From NCBI GenBank assembly GCA_964603155.1, contig CAZRTZ010000047.1, forward strand, positions 1-21,074: a stretch of DNA of 21,074 bases. Reading direction: 5' to 3'. The position numbers and the translations under genes were made by a program. This DNA is from VAUL01 sp964603155 (GTDB lineage Bacteria; Desulfobacterota; Desulfuromonadia; Desulfuromonadales; BM103). Positions 14,650 to 20,771 of this stretch are shown one piece after another (within the stretch, counting starts at the first letter, position 1; the number at the start of each line of letters is the position of its first letter). Under the pieces are notes generated by a model that saw only the letters and a list, made by a program, of their open reading frames with translations, did not search any database and was not told where the DNA came from.

Positions 14650-14658
14650 AGTATAGCA
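14650..14658 (-). promoter_or_regulatory. Extended -10 promoter of diiron-protein copy A
   Basis: On the minus strand TGTGCTATACT, a strong extended -10 element. Directly upstream, at 14660-14671, the inverted repeat AGCGC-TT-GCGCT occupies the space where a -35 region would lie and could be an operator. Copy B has the related TGTGCTAAAAT. Confidence 0.6.
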
Positions 14659-14799
14659 CAGCGCTTGCGCTCGTCCCTGTTCCGGCTCGCCTGCGCCAGC
14701 CGTGCGCTTCCTCCTGCCGGTTAGCGCGGCGATCCGGGGCTTGTACTCAAGGGCACAACTCGGCGAAGATAGGGCAGCCAATTCGGCAGGAGGACCCCC

Positions 14800-15315
14800 A
14801 TGGGCAAGGCGCTGATTGTGATCGATGTGCAGAACGACTACTTTCCGGGCGGCAAATTCCCGCTCTGGAACACGGAGGAGACGCTGGCCAGCACGGTCAG
14901 TGCCGTGCAGCGCGCCCGGGAGCAGGGGGTGCCGGTCATTCTCGTCCAGCACATCGCCGACTCAAGCCGCGGCCTCGCCCCGTTCTTCAATACCGGGACG
15001 AGCGGCACCGCGTTGCATCCCGCCCTCACCCAGGCGGCGCCCGGCGCGCCGGTGGTGGTCAAGGCCTTCGCCGACAGCTTTCACCAGACCGCCCTGGAAG
15101 CAACACTTGCCGGCCTCGGCGCCACCGAGCTCTTGGTCTGCGGGATGATGACCCAGAACTGCGTGACTCACACCGCCATCTCGAAAGCGGCGGAAAAGTA
15201 TGCCGTCACCGTTCTCACCGACTGCTGCACCACCGTGGACCGCATGATCCACCTCATCGCCCTGAATGCCCTCTCCACCAGGGTGACGCTGGCCACGGCC
15301 GCCGAAGTGCTGTAA
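14800..15315 (+). CDS. Isochorismatase-like cysteine hydrolase
   Basis: This 171-residue protein belongs to the isochorismatase/nicotinamidase superfamily. The catalytic triad is visible: Asp9 in LIVIDVQNDYF, Lys88 in VVVKAFADSF and Cys121 in GMMTQNCVTHT, followed by the usual VLTDCCTT. Members hydrolyse amides such as nicotinamide, or isochorismate and related compounds; the substrate here cannot be read from the sequence. It is not linked to siderophore genes. GCAGGAGG precedes the ATG. It diverges from diiron-protein copy A and is followed after 35 bp by methyltransferase copy A on the same strand, so the two probably form an operon. No export signal is present. Confidence 0.9.
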   Translation: MGKALIVIDVQNDYFPGGKFPLWNTEETLASTVSAVQRAREQGVPVILVQHIADSSRGLAPFFNTGTSGTALHPALTQAAPGAPVVVKAFADSFHQTALEATLAGLGATELLVCGMMTQNCVTHTAISKAAEKYAVTVLTDCCTTVDRMIHLIALNALSTRVTLATAAEVL

Positions 15316-15350
15316 GCGCTACGCCTGCCACAGCAACTGGAAGCCTAAAA

Positions 15351-16031
15351 ATGAACCACGCCTCGCGCAACCGCCTCACCGAGCGCCAGCTCGAGCGCTT
15401 CCCGGGGGAGAGCCTGTTCGACCGCATCGCCCGCGCCGTCTGCCGTGCCGGTTGCCTGCCGCGCAAGGAGCTGTTTGAAGCCTGGGAGGTGGCGCGGCGG
15501 GTGCGGCGCCGTTTTCGCGGCGGACGCGTCATCGATCTCGCCTGCGGCCACGGCCTCGCCGCCAGCATCCTTGTGCTGCTCGACGACAGCTCGCCGCTGG
15601 CCATCGGCATCGATCGTGCCCTGCCGCCGAGCGCCGCCAAGCTGCAGGCGACGCTGGAGCAGGCCTGGCCGCGTCTTGCGGGGCGAGTGGAGTTATGCTG
15701 CGGGGAGCTTGAGGAGGTGACGCTGACGGCGGCTGATCTGGTGGTTTCGGTGCACGCCTGCGGTCCCCTCACCGACCGGGTCATCGAGCTGGCCATCGCC
15801 GCACGCGCCCGGCTGGCGGTGCTGCCGTGCTGCCACGACCTGGCCAGCGGCGGCGGGGCGGAACTGCGCGGCTGGCTGGACGGGGCACTGGCGATGGACG
15901 TGGCCCGCGCCGCACGACTGCAGGCGGCCGGCTACCGGGTGACGACGCAGACCATTCCGGCCGGGATCACACCGAAGAACCGCCTGCTGCTGGCGGAGCC
16001 CCTCGGTATTCCTCCTCGAGAAACGCCATGA
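15351..16031 (+). CDS. SAM-dependent methyltransferase, Methyltransf_32 type, copy A
   Basis: This 226-residue protein shows SAM motif I VIDLACGHG (about 60-68), an acidic GIDRA after the second strand, and the family's characteristic SVHACGPLTD (about 133-142) and AVLPCCHDL (about 156-164). These fit the Methyltransf_32 group (TRM13/GSTCD-like HACG and PCCH motifs), whose bacterial members are mostly uncharacterised. The substrate is unknown. The open frame begins far upstream, but the paralogue at 20098 starts at the equivalent methionine, supporting ATG 15351 despite a weak ribosome site (GGAAG). The C-terminus runs 9 residues beyond the paralogue and overlaps the convergent ATP-grasp gene by 65 nt. 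Confidence 0.85.
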   Translation: MNHASRNRLTERQLERFPGESLFDRIARAVCRAGCLPRKELFEAWEVARRVRRRFRGGRVIDLACGHGLAASILVLLDDSSPLAIGIDRALPPSAAKLQATLEQAWPRLAGRVELCCGELEEVTLTAADLVVSVHACGPLTDRVIELAIAARARLAVLPCCHDLASGGGAELRGWLDGALAMDVARAARLQAAGYRVTTQTIPAGITPKNRLLLAEPLGIPPRETP

Positions 16032-16935
16032 TATCGGCAAACAGGCTGTCCAGAAGGTCTTCCCTGCCTGAAAAGTATTCGAAACCGGGGCTGCCATTCA
16101 CCTCGATGACCTGATAACGGTCATCGATCACCGAGAGCGAGTCGGCAAAGAGATCGATCCCGGCGATCTTCAGGCCGAGCGCGTCGCAGCATCTGACGGC
16201 AAGCTGCCGGTAATAGTCATGGCAGTCATCGGTCACATCGACGAGCGATGCGCCAGCGCTGAGATTGGCATTGTAAAAGAGCTGCAGCCTTTCCCCGGCC
16301 GCCAGGACGTCATCGATCCCCTTCCCCTGCTTTTTCAGGTTGAACAGGAGGCGCGGGTCGGCCATGTCGATCTGCTGACTCTTGCGGTAGCGATCGTTGC
16401 GCCTGGCGATGATCTGGCGGACGCTGCTGTCGCCGTCACCGCTGATCACATAGCTGAGCCGCTGGTAGGCGAAGTAAACCCTGCCCTTGAACACGAGAAT
16501 CCTGTATTCAGGTTTGCTGATGCATTCCTGAACCAGCACGTAATTGCAGGTTCCTGCCAACGATGCATAGGCCTGCAGCAGCTCTTCCCGGCTGTCGACC
16601 TTATAAACCCCCTCGCCGCCACTCCCTTCATTCGGCTTGACGATCAGCGGGAACGCCAGGGAGACCGCCTCAAGCTCTCCCAGCGTGGAACAAGGGACGG
16701 AGGCCATGACGTTGATGCCGTCGGCGGCCAGAAAAGATGCGGCAAACAGCTTGTCGTTGCTGATTCTCTGCGCGGCCGAGCTGTTGAGGCCGAGATCCGC
16801 CCCGATGACCATGTGATTCCTGTCGGAAAACCGGAATCGCCCACAAAAGCCGGTTTCCTTGTCTATGACAAAGTCTCGTCGACTCGCTTGGGCATATTCG
16901 TAAAACTTCTTGATGCCGAAGGTCATGTGCTTCAT
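15967..16935 (-). CDS. Orphan ATP-grasp ligase
   Basis: This 322-residue enzyme carries a complete ATP-grasp fold. Visible elements are NSSAAQRISNDKLFAASFL (about 51-69, pre-ATP-grasp helix), FPLIVKPNEGSGGEGV (Lys100), YVLVQECI (Glu137), AGIDLFAD (Asp261) and the Mg-binding VIEVNGSPGFEYF (Glu278, Asn280). The layout is closest to RimK, cyanophycin-synthetase or glutathione-synthetase-like carboxylate-amine ligases, so it probably joins a carboxylate to an amine by way of an acyl phosphate. No peptide, Mur or cyanophycin partner is encoded nearby. ATG 16933-16935 with GGGGGAAG upstream is chosen; an in-frame ATG at 16926 is possible. Its base composition is visibly less GC-rich than its neighbours, hinting at acquisition. 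Confidence 0.85.
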   Translation of the reverse strand: MKHMTFGIKKFYEYAQASRRDFVIDKETGFCGRFRFSDRNHMVIGADLGLNSSAAQRISNDKLFAASFLAADGINVMASVPCSTLGELEAVSLAFPLIVKPNEGSGGEGVYKVDSREELLQAYASLAGTCNYVLVQECISKPEYRILVFKGRVYFAYQRLSYVISGDGDSSVRQIIARRNDRYRKSQQIDMADPRLLFNLKKQGKGIDDVLAAGERLQLFYNANLSAGASLVDVTDDCHDYYRQLAVRCCDALGLKIAGIDLFADSLSVIDDRYQVIEVNGSPGFEYFSGREDLLDSLFADIMAFLEEEYRGAPPAAGGSSV

Positions 16936-16998
16936 TGCTTCCCCCGCTGGCAAGGCGCTTTGGCTGCGTCACGTCTCTTAAGGAAAACCGCAGCGGGT

Positions 16999-17027
16999 AT
17001 TTTACGGCGCATGGCCGCGCTCGGCAA
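16999..17027 (-). promoter_or_regulatory. Promoter of the ATP-grasp gene
   Basis: On the minus strand TTGCCG (17022-17027), a 17-bp spacer and TAAAAT (16999-17004), with the start expected near 16992, about 57 bp before the ATG. Confidence 0.55.
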
Positions 17028-17120
17028 CGGCCGAGATGCGGGGAGCGGAATTGGTGTGGACCGGCCGGGGACAACGGTTGTACGATCGGGTGATCTGCAC
17101 CAGGAAAAGAGGAATCCGCC

Positions 17121-17843
17121 ATGGCCCTGCCCTGGAAAACGCTGGACCGCTGCGACATTAAAGGTGAGGGGAGTCTTGAGCTGCGCCAGCGCGGCGCAGG
17201 GGATTTCCTCATCACCCTCGACTCCCTGGTGCTGATGAACAGCAAGGCCCAACGCTCCGAACTGGCCCTCGGCAGGCTCGGCTGCCGCGGCCTGACGAGC
17301 CGGGTGGCGCCGCAGGTGCTGGTCGGCGGACTGGGGATGGGGATCACCTTGCGCGCGACGCTCGACGCCCTCCCCGCAAAGGCCCGCGTGATCGTCGCCG
17401 AGCTCAATCCGAGGATTCTCGACTGGTGCCGTGGCCCCCTCGCCGACCTGACCGCAGGAGCGGCGAGCGACCCCCGCGTCACCGTGGAAATCGCCGACGT
17501 GGCCGACCTGATTCGCCGTGCTGCCGCGGCGAGTTTCGACGCGATTATCCTTGATCTGTACCGCGGCCCTCATCCCCGCACCGACAAGCGCAACGACCCG
17601 ATCTACGGCAGCCTGGCCATCGAGCGGACCCACAAGGCCCTCAAGCCGGGCGGGCTGTTTGCGGTCTGGGGGGAAAATCCCGACCGCGGCTTTGAAGAGC
17701 GGCTCGCGGCGGGCGGTTTCACGGTGCGCTGCGAGCGCCCCGGCCGCGGCGGGTACCGCCACGCCGTCTGGGTGGCCGAGAAACTGACGGGGCAACGGCC
17801 GGTGCCGGGGAAGAGCGGCAGGGGGGGCGATGAAAGAGTTTGA
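17121..17843 (+). CDS. Spermidine-synthase-like methyltransferase
   Basis: This 240-residue Rossmann protein has the spermidine synthase fold: an N-terminal beta part with LITLDSLVLMNSKAQRSE (about 30-47), motif I VLVGGLGMGITL (about 67-78), IVAELNPRIL with the acidic ribose-binding Glu94, ASFDAIILDLYRGPHP (about 137-152) and LKPGGLFAVW. The catalytic DxxDP loop typical of true aminopropyltransferases is not apparent, so it is more likely a methyltransferase or uncharacterised relative than a polyamine enzyme. AGAGGA precedes the ATG. It overlaps the following S4-domain gene by 14 nt, so the two are co-translated. No polyamine gene is nearby. Confidence 0.82.
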   Translation: MALPWKTLDRCDIKGEGSLELRQRGAGDFLITLDSLVLMNSKAQRSELALGRLGCRGLTSRVAPQVLVGGLGMGITLRATLDALPAKARVIVAELNPRILDWCRGPLADLTAGAASDPRVTVEIADVADLIRRAAAASFDAIILDLYRGPHPRTDKRNDPIYGSLAIERTHKALKPGGLFAVWGENPDRGFEERLAAGGFTVRCERPGRGGYRHAVWVAEKLTGQRPVPGKSGRGGDERV

Positions 17844-18042
17844 CCTGGACGGGCGCGCGTTCGTCGAACTGTGCGACCTGTTGAAACTGACCGGGCTGCG
17901 CTCCAGCGGGGGGACGGCCAAGATGGCGGTCGCTGCGGGACTGGTGACCGTCGATGGCCAGGTGGAATTGCGCAAACGCTGCAAGATCCGCCCCGGGCAG
18001 ATCGTCGCCTGCGAGGGGCGGCGGATCGTGGTTCAGGATTAG
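17830..18042 (+). CDS. S4-domain RNA-binding protein (YbcJ-like)
   Basis: This 70-residue protein consists of a single S4 RNA-binding fold and aligns along its whole length with E. coli YbcJ: VELCDLLKLTGL..SGGTAKMAV..GLVTVDG.VE.RKRCKI..GQ.V. YbcJ-type proteins probably bind structured RNA, but their role is not established. The ATG lies inside the end of the preceding methyltransferase gene, with a G-rich ribosome site (AGGGGGGGCG), indicating translational coupling. The association with a methyltransferase suggests a shared RNA or translation-related role; this is inference. Confidence 0.9.
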   Translation: MKEFDLDGRAFVELCDLLKLTGLRSSGGTAKMAVAAGLVTVDGQVELRKRCKIRPGQIVACEGRRIVVQD

Positions 18043-18084
18043 GAAGTCTGGCGGCCGTTTGGCCATCTTGTGAACAAATAAGTG

Positions 18085-18114
18085 CGGGGGATTAGAATTG
18101 GTATTGTGTCCCCG
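18085..18114. repeat. Short imperfect inverted repeat, REP-like remnant
   Basis: Between the S4 gene and diiron-protein copy B, CGGGGGA and TCCCCGG bracket ATTGGTATTGTG. Short GGTATTGTGTCCCC sequences of this kind are, as I recall, found around IS200-like/RAYT transposase genes in many proteobacteria. It is AT-richer than its surroundings, no transposase gene is present, and no terminator T-run follows. Confidence 0.35.
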
Positions 18115-18127
18115 GCTTTACGCCCCG

Positions 18128-18601
18128 TCAGTTTTCGGTCAAAAAATGCTCTTCGTAGAGATCCTCGAGGGCGCGCAGATGCCGGCTTTCATCGGCAAGC
18201 AGAACCGTGAAGAGGCCGGCCATCGGGGCCCCGGCGCAGGCCTCGGCGATCTTGCGGTAAAACTCGACGGCCTCCTTCTCCAGGTGGATCGCGTACGCCA
18301 GCGCCTCGCGCACGCCGGCGTCGGGGCCGATCTCCTTCCTGCCGAAGAAGTGATCGAGGTTCATCACCGGCACCGGTCGCGCCGTCACATCGCCTGCGAG
18401 GGCCCCGTCGAGCAGAGCCTTCTCCAGCTGCTGCTTGTGCGCCAGCTCTTCGAGTGCGACGTCGCGCAGCAGTTCCCGGGCCTGGGGGTTGCGTACCTTG
18501 CGCAGGGCCTGCAGATAGTTGCGAAACCCGGCCTCTTCCATCTCGACCGCCTTCTCCAGGGCGGCGTCGAAGGTCAGGCAGACAGCGTGCTCCTCGTTCA
18601 T
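18128..18601 (-). CDS. Rubrerythrin-like ferritin-family diiron protein, copy B
   Basis: This 157-residue protein has the same length as copy A (14125-14598) and aligns with it without gaps. The ligand residues are all conserved (MEEAGFRNY, EELAH, HLEKEAVEFY, DESRH). The substitutions are mostly mild, with the greatest change at about 68-77 (AGDVTARPVP versus DKAEAAQAVP). It lacks a rubredoxin domain. The ATG at 18599-18601 has AAGGAG upstream, and a TGTGCTAAAAT extended -10 box lies 47 bp before it. Unlike copy A, it has no small downstream partner; the next gene, the S4 protein gene, converges on it. The role is probably peroxide or iron handling, perhaps under a condition different from that for copy A. 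Confidence 0.9.
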   Translation of the reverse strand: MNEEHAVCLTFDAALEKAVEMEEAGFRNYLQALRKVRNPQARELLRDVALEELAHKQQLEKALLDGALAGDVTARPVPVMNLDHFFGRKEIGPDAGVREALAYAIHLEKEAVEFYRKIAEACAGAPMAGLFTVLLADESRHLRALEDLYEEHFLTEN

Positions 18602-18647
18602 GGCGACTCCTTCCGGGATCGGGGCCGGGCGGTTGGGCCGTTCTGTT

Positions 18648-18656
18648 ATTTTAGCA
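18648..18656 (-). promoter_or_regulatory. Extended -10 promoter of diiron-protein copy B
   Basis: On the minus strand TGTGCTAAAAT, corresponding to TGTGCTATACT in front of copy A at a similar distance from the start codon. There is no clear -35 box. The match suggests the promoter was duplicated together with the gene. Confidence 0.55.
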
Positions 18657-18721
18657 CAATCTGCCGTGATCCTGCCCGTCATCGACGTTGGCGAATACAT
18701 CTTCGGGGAGATTGGAAGGTT

Positions 18722-18775
18722 CCCCCTCTCTGGCCAGTGGCCGGTGTGATGCTGACCATGGTAGCCGAGAGGGGG
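18722..18775. repeat. Inverted repeat in the dsrE-like / diiron copy B gap
   Basis: CCCCCTCTC (18722-18730) pairs with GAGAGGGGG (18767-18775) across a 36-nt loop that itself contains GGCC-AGT-GGCC. No T-run follows, so it looks like a structured leader or protein-binding site rather than a classical terminator. It lies after the dsrE-like stop and before the diiron copy B promoter in the minus-strand direction. Confidence 0.4.
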
Positions 18776-18830
18776 GGATTTGCAAGGAGCCCGGGTGAAG
18801 GGGTGGTCCGTTCCCGGTGTTTGCCCATTG

Positions 18831-19316
18831 TCACTGAATCGGTATCAAGGCATAACCGCGTCCCTGGTAGCCGATCGACGAAATGAAGGTGTTGCCAACG
18901 ACGGCAATTTCAGGAATGACCCGGTCCGGCTCGATGTCAAACAGGCGGAGCGCCACGGCGCAGGCCTCGAAGCGAACCCCGTCGGTCTGCAGCCTGCGGA
19001 TAAGAGTGGCAATGGCCTGTTCTTTCTCGTCGGCGCCGGCCACGATCAGCTTGACGGACGGGCCCCGGAACGCAACGATCAGGTCCGGGGCGATTTTTTG
19101 CTCCAGCAGCCCGGCGCGGGTCTGGGTGATGACCTTCAAGTAGAGGAGGAGTCGATCCGCCTCCGCCACGTTGAGGTCGAAGAACCCTTTGCCGGTGGTG
19201 AGGCCGGCCAGGGCGACGTGGTCATCCGGTGCTGCGGCAATTGCTGCGGTCGGAGGCAGGACGAGGGCGAGGCCCAGGACGATGGCGGCGAAGCCGGGGG
19301 ACAGTCGCGACAACAT
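18831..19316 (-). CDS. Secreted DsrE/DsrF-like domain protein
   Basis: This 161-residue precursor has a signal peptide (hydrophobic core FAAIVLGLALVLPPTAAIA, cleavage likely near residue 28). The mature part is a DsrE-like alpha/beta domain: KGFFDLNV, then ADRLLLYLKVITQTRAGL, APDLIVAFRGPSVKLIV, IATLIRRLQTDGVRFEACAVALRLFDI and PEIAVVGNTFISSIGYQGRGYALIPIQ. A single cysteine in RFEACAVA sits where many DsrE proteins have their conserved Cys. Relatives act in sulfur transfer, but the periplasmic forms are uncharacterised. The ATG has AAGGAGATATACC upstream. A perfect TetR-type palindrome (19340-19359) lies 23 bp before the start, so it is probably repressed by the adjacent TetR protein. Confidence 0.82.
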   Translation of the reverse strand: MLSRLSPGFAAIVLGLALVLPPTAAIAAAPDDHVALAGLTTGKGFFDLNVAEADRLLLYLKVITQTRAGLLEQKIAPDLIVAFRGPSVKLIVAGADEKEQAIATLIRRLQTDGVRFEACAVALRLFDIEPDRVIPEIAVVGNTFISSIGYQGRGYALIPIQ

Positions 19317-19339
19317 GGTATATCTCCTTGTTTGAGTTG

Positions 19340-19359
19340 CAGAACGAACGTTCGTTCTG
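19340..19359. promoter_or_regulatory. TetR operator in front of the dsrE-like gene
   Basis: A perfect 20-bp palindrome, CAGAACGAACGTTCGTTCTG, between tetR and the dsrE-like gene. Fifteen consecutive bases recur at the tetR promoter. This is the size and symmetry bound by a TetR dimer. Confidence 0.85.
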
Positions 19360-19376
19360 TTTGCGGGACAAAAAAA

Positions 19377-19940
19377 TCAGGCGGCCACCGCGCGCCAACC
19401 GCAGTCGCAACAGTCGTCGAGGTAGCTGGCCAGCGGTGCCGGCAGCATCCCGTCGAGGTGCAGGTGGATCAGGCGCAGCGCGCCACCGAAGAGGGCCGCG
19501 GCGCCGACCGTAGGTTCGAGGGCGCGGACTTCCCCCGTGCCCATCCCCTCCTCGACCAGCTTCAGCAGCAGCTGGAAGGGGCGGGTCGAACAAATCGGCG
19601 GCGCGTCAGGGAGGAACTCCTGATGGCGGGCGTGCAGGATGAAACGCATCACCGTTGGCTCGGTCTCGGCCAGGGCGAAGAGATCGGCAACAATCCAGCG
19701 CGAACGCTCGCAAACCGTGGCCGCCGCCGCAACCCGCTCTTCGAGCAGGGCGCTCATCCGCTCGACCAACAGCTCATGCAGCGCCTGGGCAATCGACTCC
19801 TTGCCGGAAAAATGGTGATAGATCGCCCCGATGCTCAACCCCGCCGCCCGCTTGATATCATGGACCGACGTGTTGAAATAGCCGTTCTCGCTGAAGAGTT
19901 GCAACGCAACAGCGAGAATCTGGCGGCGTGTATCCCCCAT
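19377..19940 (-). CDS. TetR-family transcriptional regulator
   Basis: This 187-residue repressor-type protein has an N-terminal helix-turn-helix: RRQILAVALQLFSENGYFNTSVHDIKRAAGLSIGAIYHHFSGKESI (about 5-50). The GAIYHHF recognition-helix end is typical. The C-terminal helical domain, which would bind a ligand and dimerise, is rich in Ala and Leu and ends CDCGWRAVAA, with three cysteines near the end (DDCCDCGW) that could sense redox state or metal. GGGAGGGGC lies before the ATG at 19938-19940. Two matching palindromes, at its own promoter and before the dsrE-like gene, indicate autoregulation and control of that gene. The effector is unknown; fatty-acid and multidrug regulators of this family share the same fold. 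Confidence 0.93.
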   Translation of the reverse strand: MGDTRRQILAVALQLFSENGYFNTSVHDIKRAAGLSIGAIYHHFSGKESIAQALHELLVERMSALLEERVAAAATVCERSRWIVADLFALAETEPTVMRFILHARHQEFLPDAPPICSTRPFQLLLKLVEEGMGTGEVRALEPTVGAAALFGGALRLIHLHLDGMLPAPLASYLDDCCDCGWRAVAA

Positions 19941-19953
19941 GAAAAGCCCCTCC

Positions 19954-19971
19954 CAGAACGAACGTTCGGTC
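19954..19971. promoter_or_regulatory. TetR operator at the tetR promoter
   Basis: CAGAACGAACGTTCG followed by GTC: the same core palindrome (GAACGAACGTTCG) as at 19340-19359, with a degenerate right arm. It begins one base after the predicted -10 box and so covers the transcription start, which would block RNA polymerase. Confidence 0.8.
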
Positions 19972-19972
19972 G

Positions 19973-20001
19973 ATGCTAGTTCATCAGCCAGGCGATGTCA
20001 A
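19973..20001 (-). promoter_or_regulatory. tetR promoter
   Basis: On the minus strand a perfect TTGACA (19996-20001), a 17-bp spacer and TAGCAT (19973-19978), directly followed by the operator at 19954-19971 and then the ribosome site and ATG at 19940. Confidence 0.75.
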
Positions 20002-20036
20002 GCCCTGCGCGAGGTCACCCCGGAGTTTCGAGCGCC

Positions 20037-20065
20037 TTGGCATGGCGGCGGATTCCGACTATCCT
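20037..20065 (+). promoter_or_regulatory. Promoter of methyltransferase copy B
   Basis: TTGGCA (20037-20042), a 17-bp spacer and TATCCT (20060-20065), with the start expected near 20072 and a leader of about 26 nt carrying CCGGAG before ATG 20098. Confidence 0.55.
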
Positions 20066-20097
20066 GCGGCGGCCCCCTTTCCGCACCGGAGATCGCC

Positions 20098-20754
20098 ATG
20101 GACCACGCCTCCCGCAACCGCCTCACAGACCGGCAGCTCGACCGTTTCCCGGGGGAGAGCCTCTTCGAGCGCATCGCCCGCACCGTCTGCCGGGCTAACT
20201 GCCTGCCTCGCAAGGAGCTGTTTGAAGCCTGGGCGGTGGCTCGGCGGGTGCGGCGCCGCTTTCGTGGCGGCCGGGTCGTCGATCTCGCCTGCGGCCACGG
20301 CCTGCTCTCCGGCATCCTGCTGCTGCTCGACGACAGTTCGCCGACGGCGCTCGGCATCGACCGCGCCCTGCCGCCGAGCGCCGCCAGATTGCAGGCGGTG
20401 CTGGAGGACGTCTGGCCACGTCTGGCCGGACGGGTGGAACTGCGCTACGGGGAGATCGGGGAAGTGGCGCTGACGGCGGCGGATCTGGTGGTCTCGGTGC
20501 ACGCCTGCGGCGCCCTCACCGATCGGGTCATCGACCGGGCGGTCGCGGCGCGCGCCAGGCTGGCGGTGCTGCCGTGCTGCCACGATCTGGCCAGCGGTGG
20601 CGGCGCGGAGTTGCGCGGGTGGCTGGACGGGACGCTGGCAATGGATGTGGCCCGCGCCGCGCGGCTGCAGGCGGCCGGCTACCGGGTGGTGACCCAGTTG
20701 ATCCCGGCGGAGATCACCCCGAAGAACCGGTTGCTGCTGGCCGAGCCGGGGTGA
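20098..20754 (+). CDS. SAM-dependent methyltransferase, Methyltransf_32 type, copy B
   Basis: This 218-residue protein is a close paralogue of the one at 15351-16031, aligned without gaps over the whole length except the copy A tail. DLACGHG, SVHACGALTD and AVLPCCHDLASGGGAELRGWLDG are all kept, as is the C-terminal ITPKNRLLLAEP. Copy B ends one residue later and so shows the natural end of the family. The substrate is unknown; the cysteine- and histidine-containing HACG and PCCH motifs are shared with the TRM13/GSTCD-like group. GGAG precedes the ATG, and the promoter at 20037-20065 suggests a gene of its own, divergent from tetR. The stop is 17 bp from the convergent yaeQ-like gene. Confidence 0.87.
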   Translation: MDHASRNRLTDRQLDRFPGESLFERIARTVCRANCLPRKELFEAWAVARRVRRRFRGGRVVDLACGHGLLSGILLLLDDSSPTALGIDRALPPSAARLQAVLEDVWPRLAGRVELRYGEIGEVALTAADLVVSVHACGALTDRVIDRAVAARARLAVLPCCHDLASGGGAELRGWLDGTLAMDVARAARLQAAGYRVVTQLIPAEITPKNRLLLAEPG

Positions 20755-20771
20755 GGGGGCAAGCCGGAAAA

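Noticed and set aside
13863..15350. A long plus-strand open frame leading into methyltransferase copy A
   Set aside because: It runs antisense through the diiron-protein gene and in another frame through the isochorismatase-like gene, and it has no similarity. The paralogue at 20098 shows the true start at the equivalent of 15351.
17121..17843. A true polyamine (spermidine) synthase
   Set aside because: The fold is similar, but the characteristic aminopropyltransferase DxxDP gate-loop motif is not evident and no polyamine genes are nearby.
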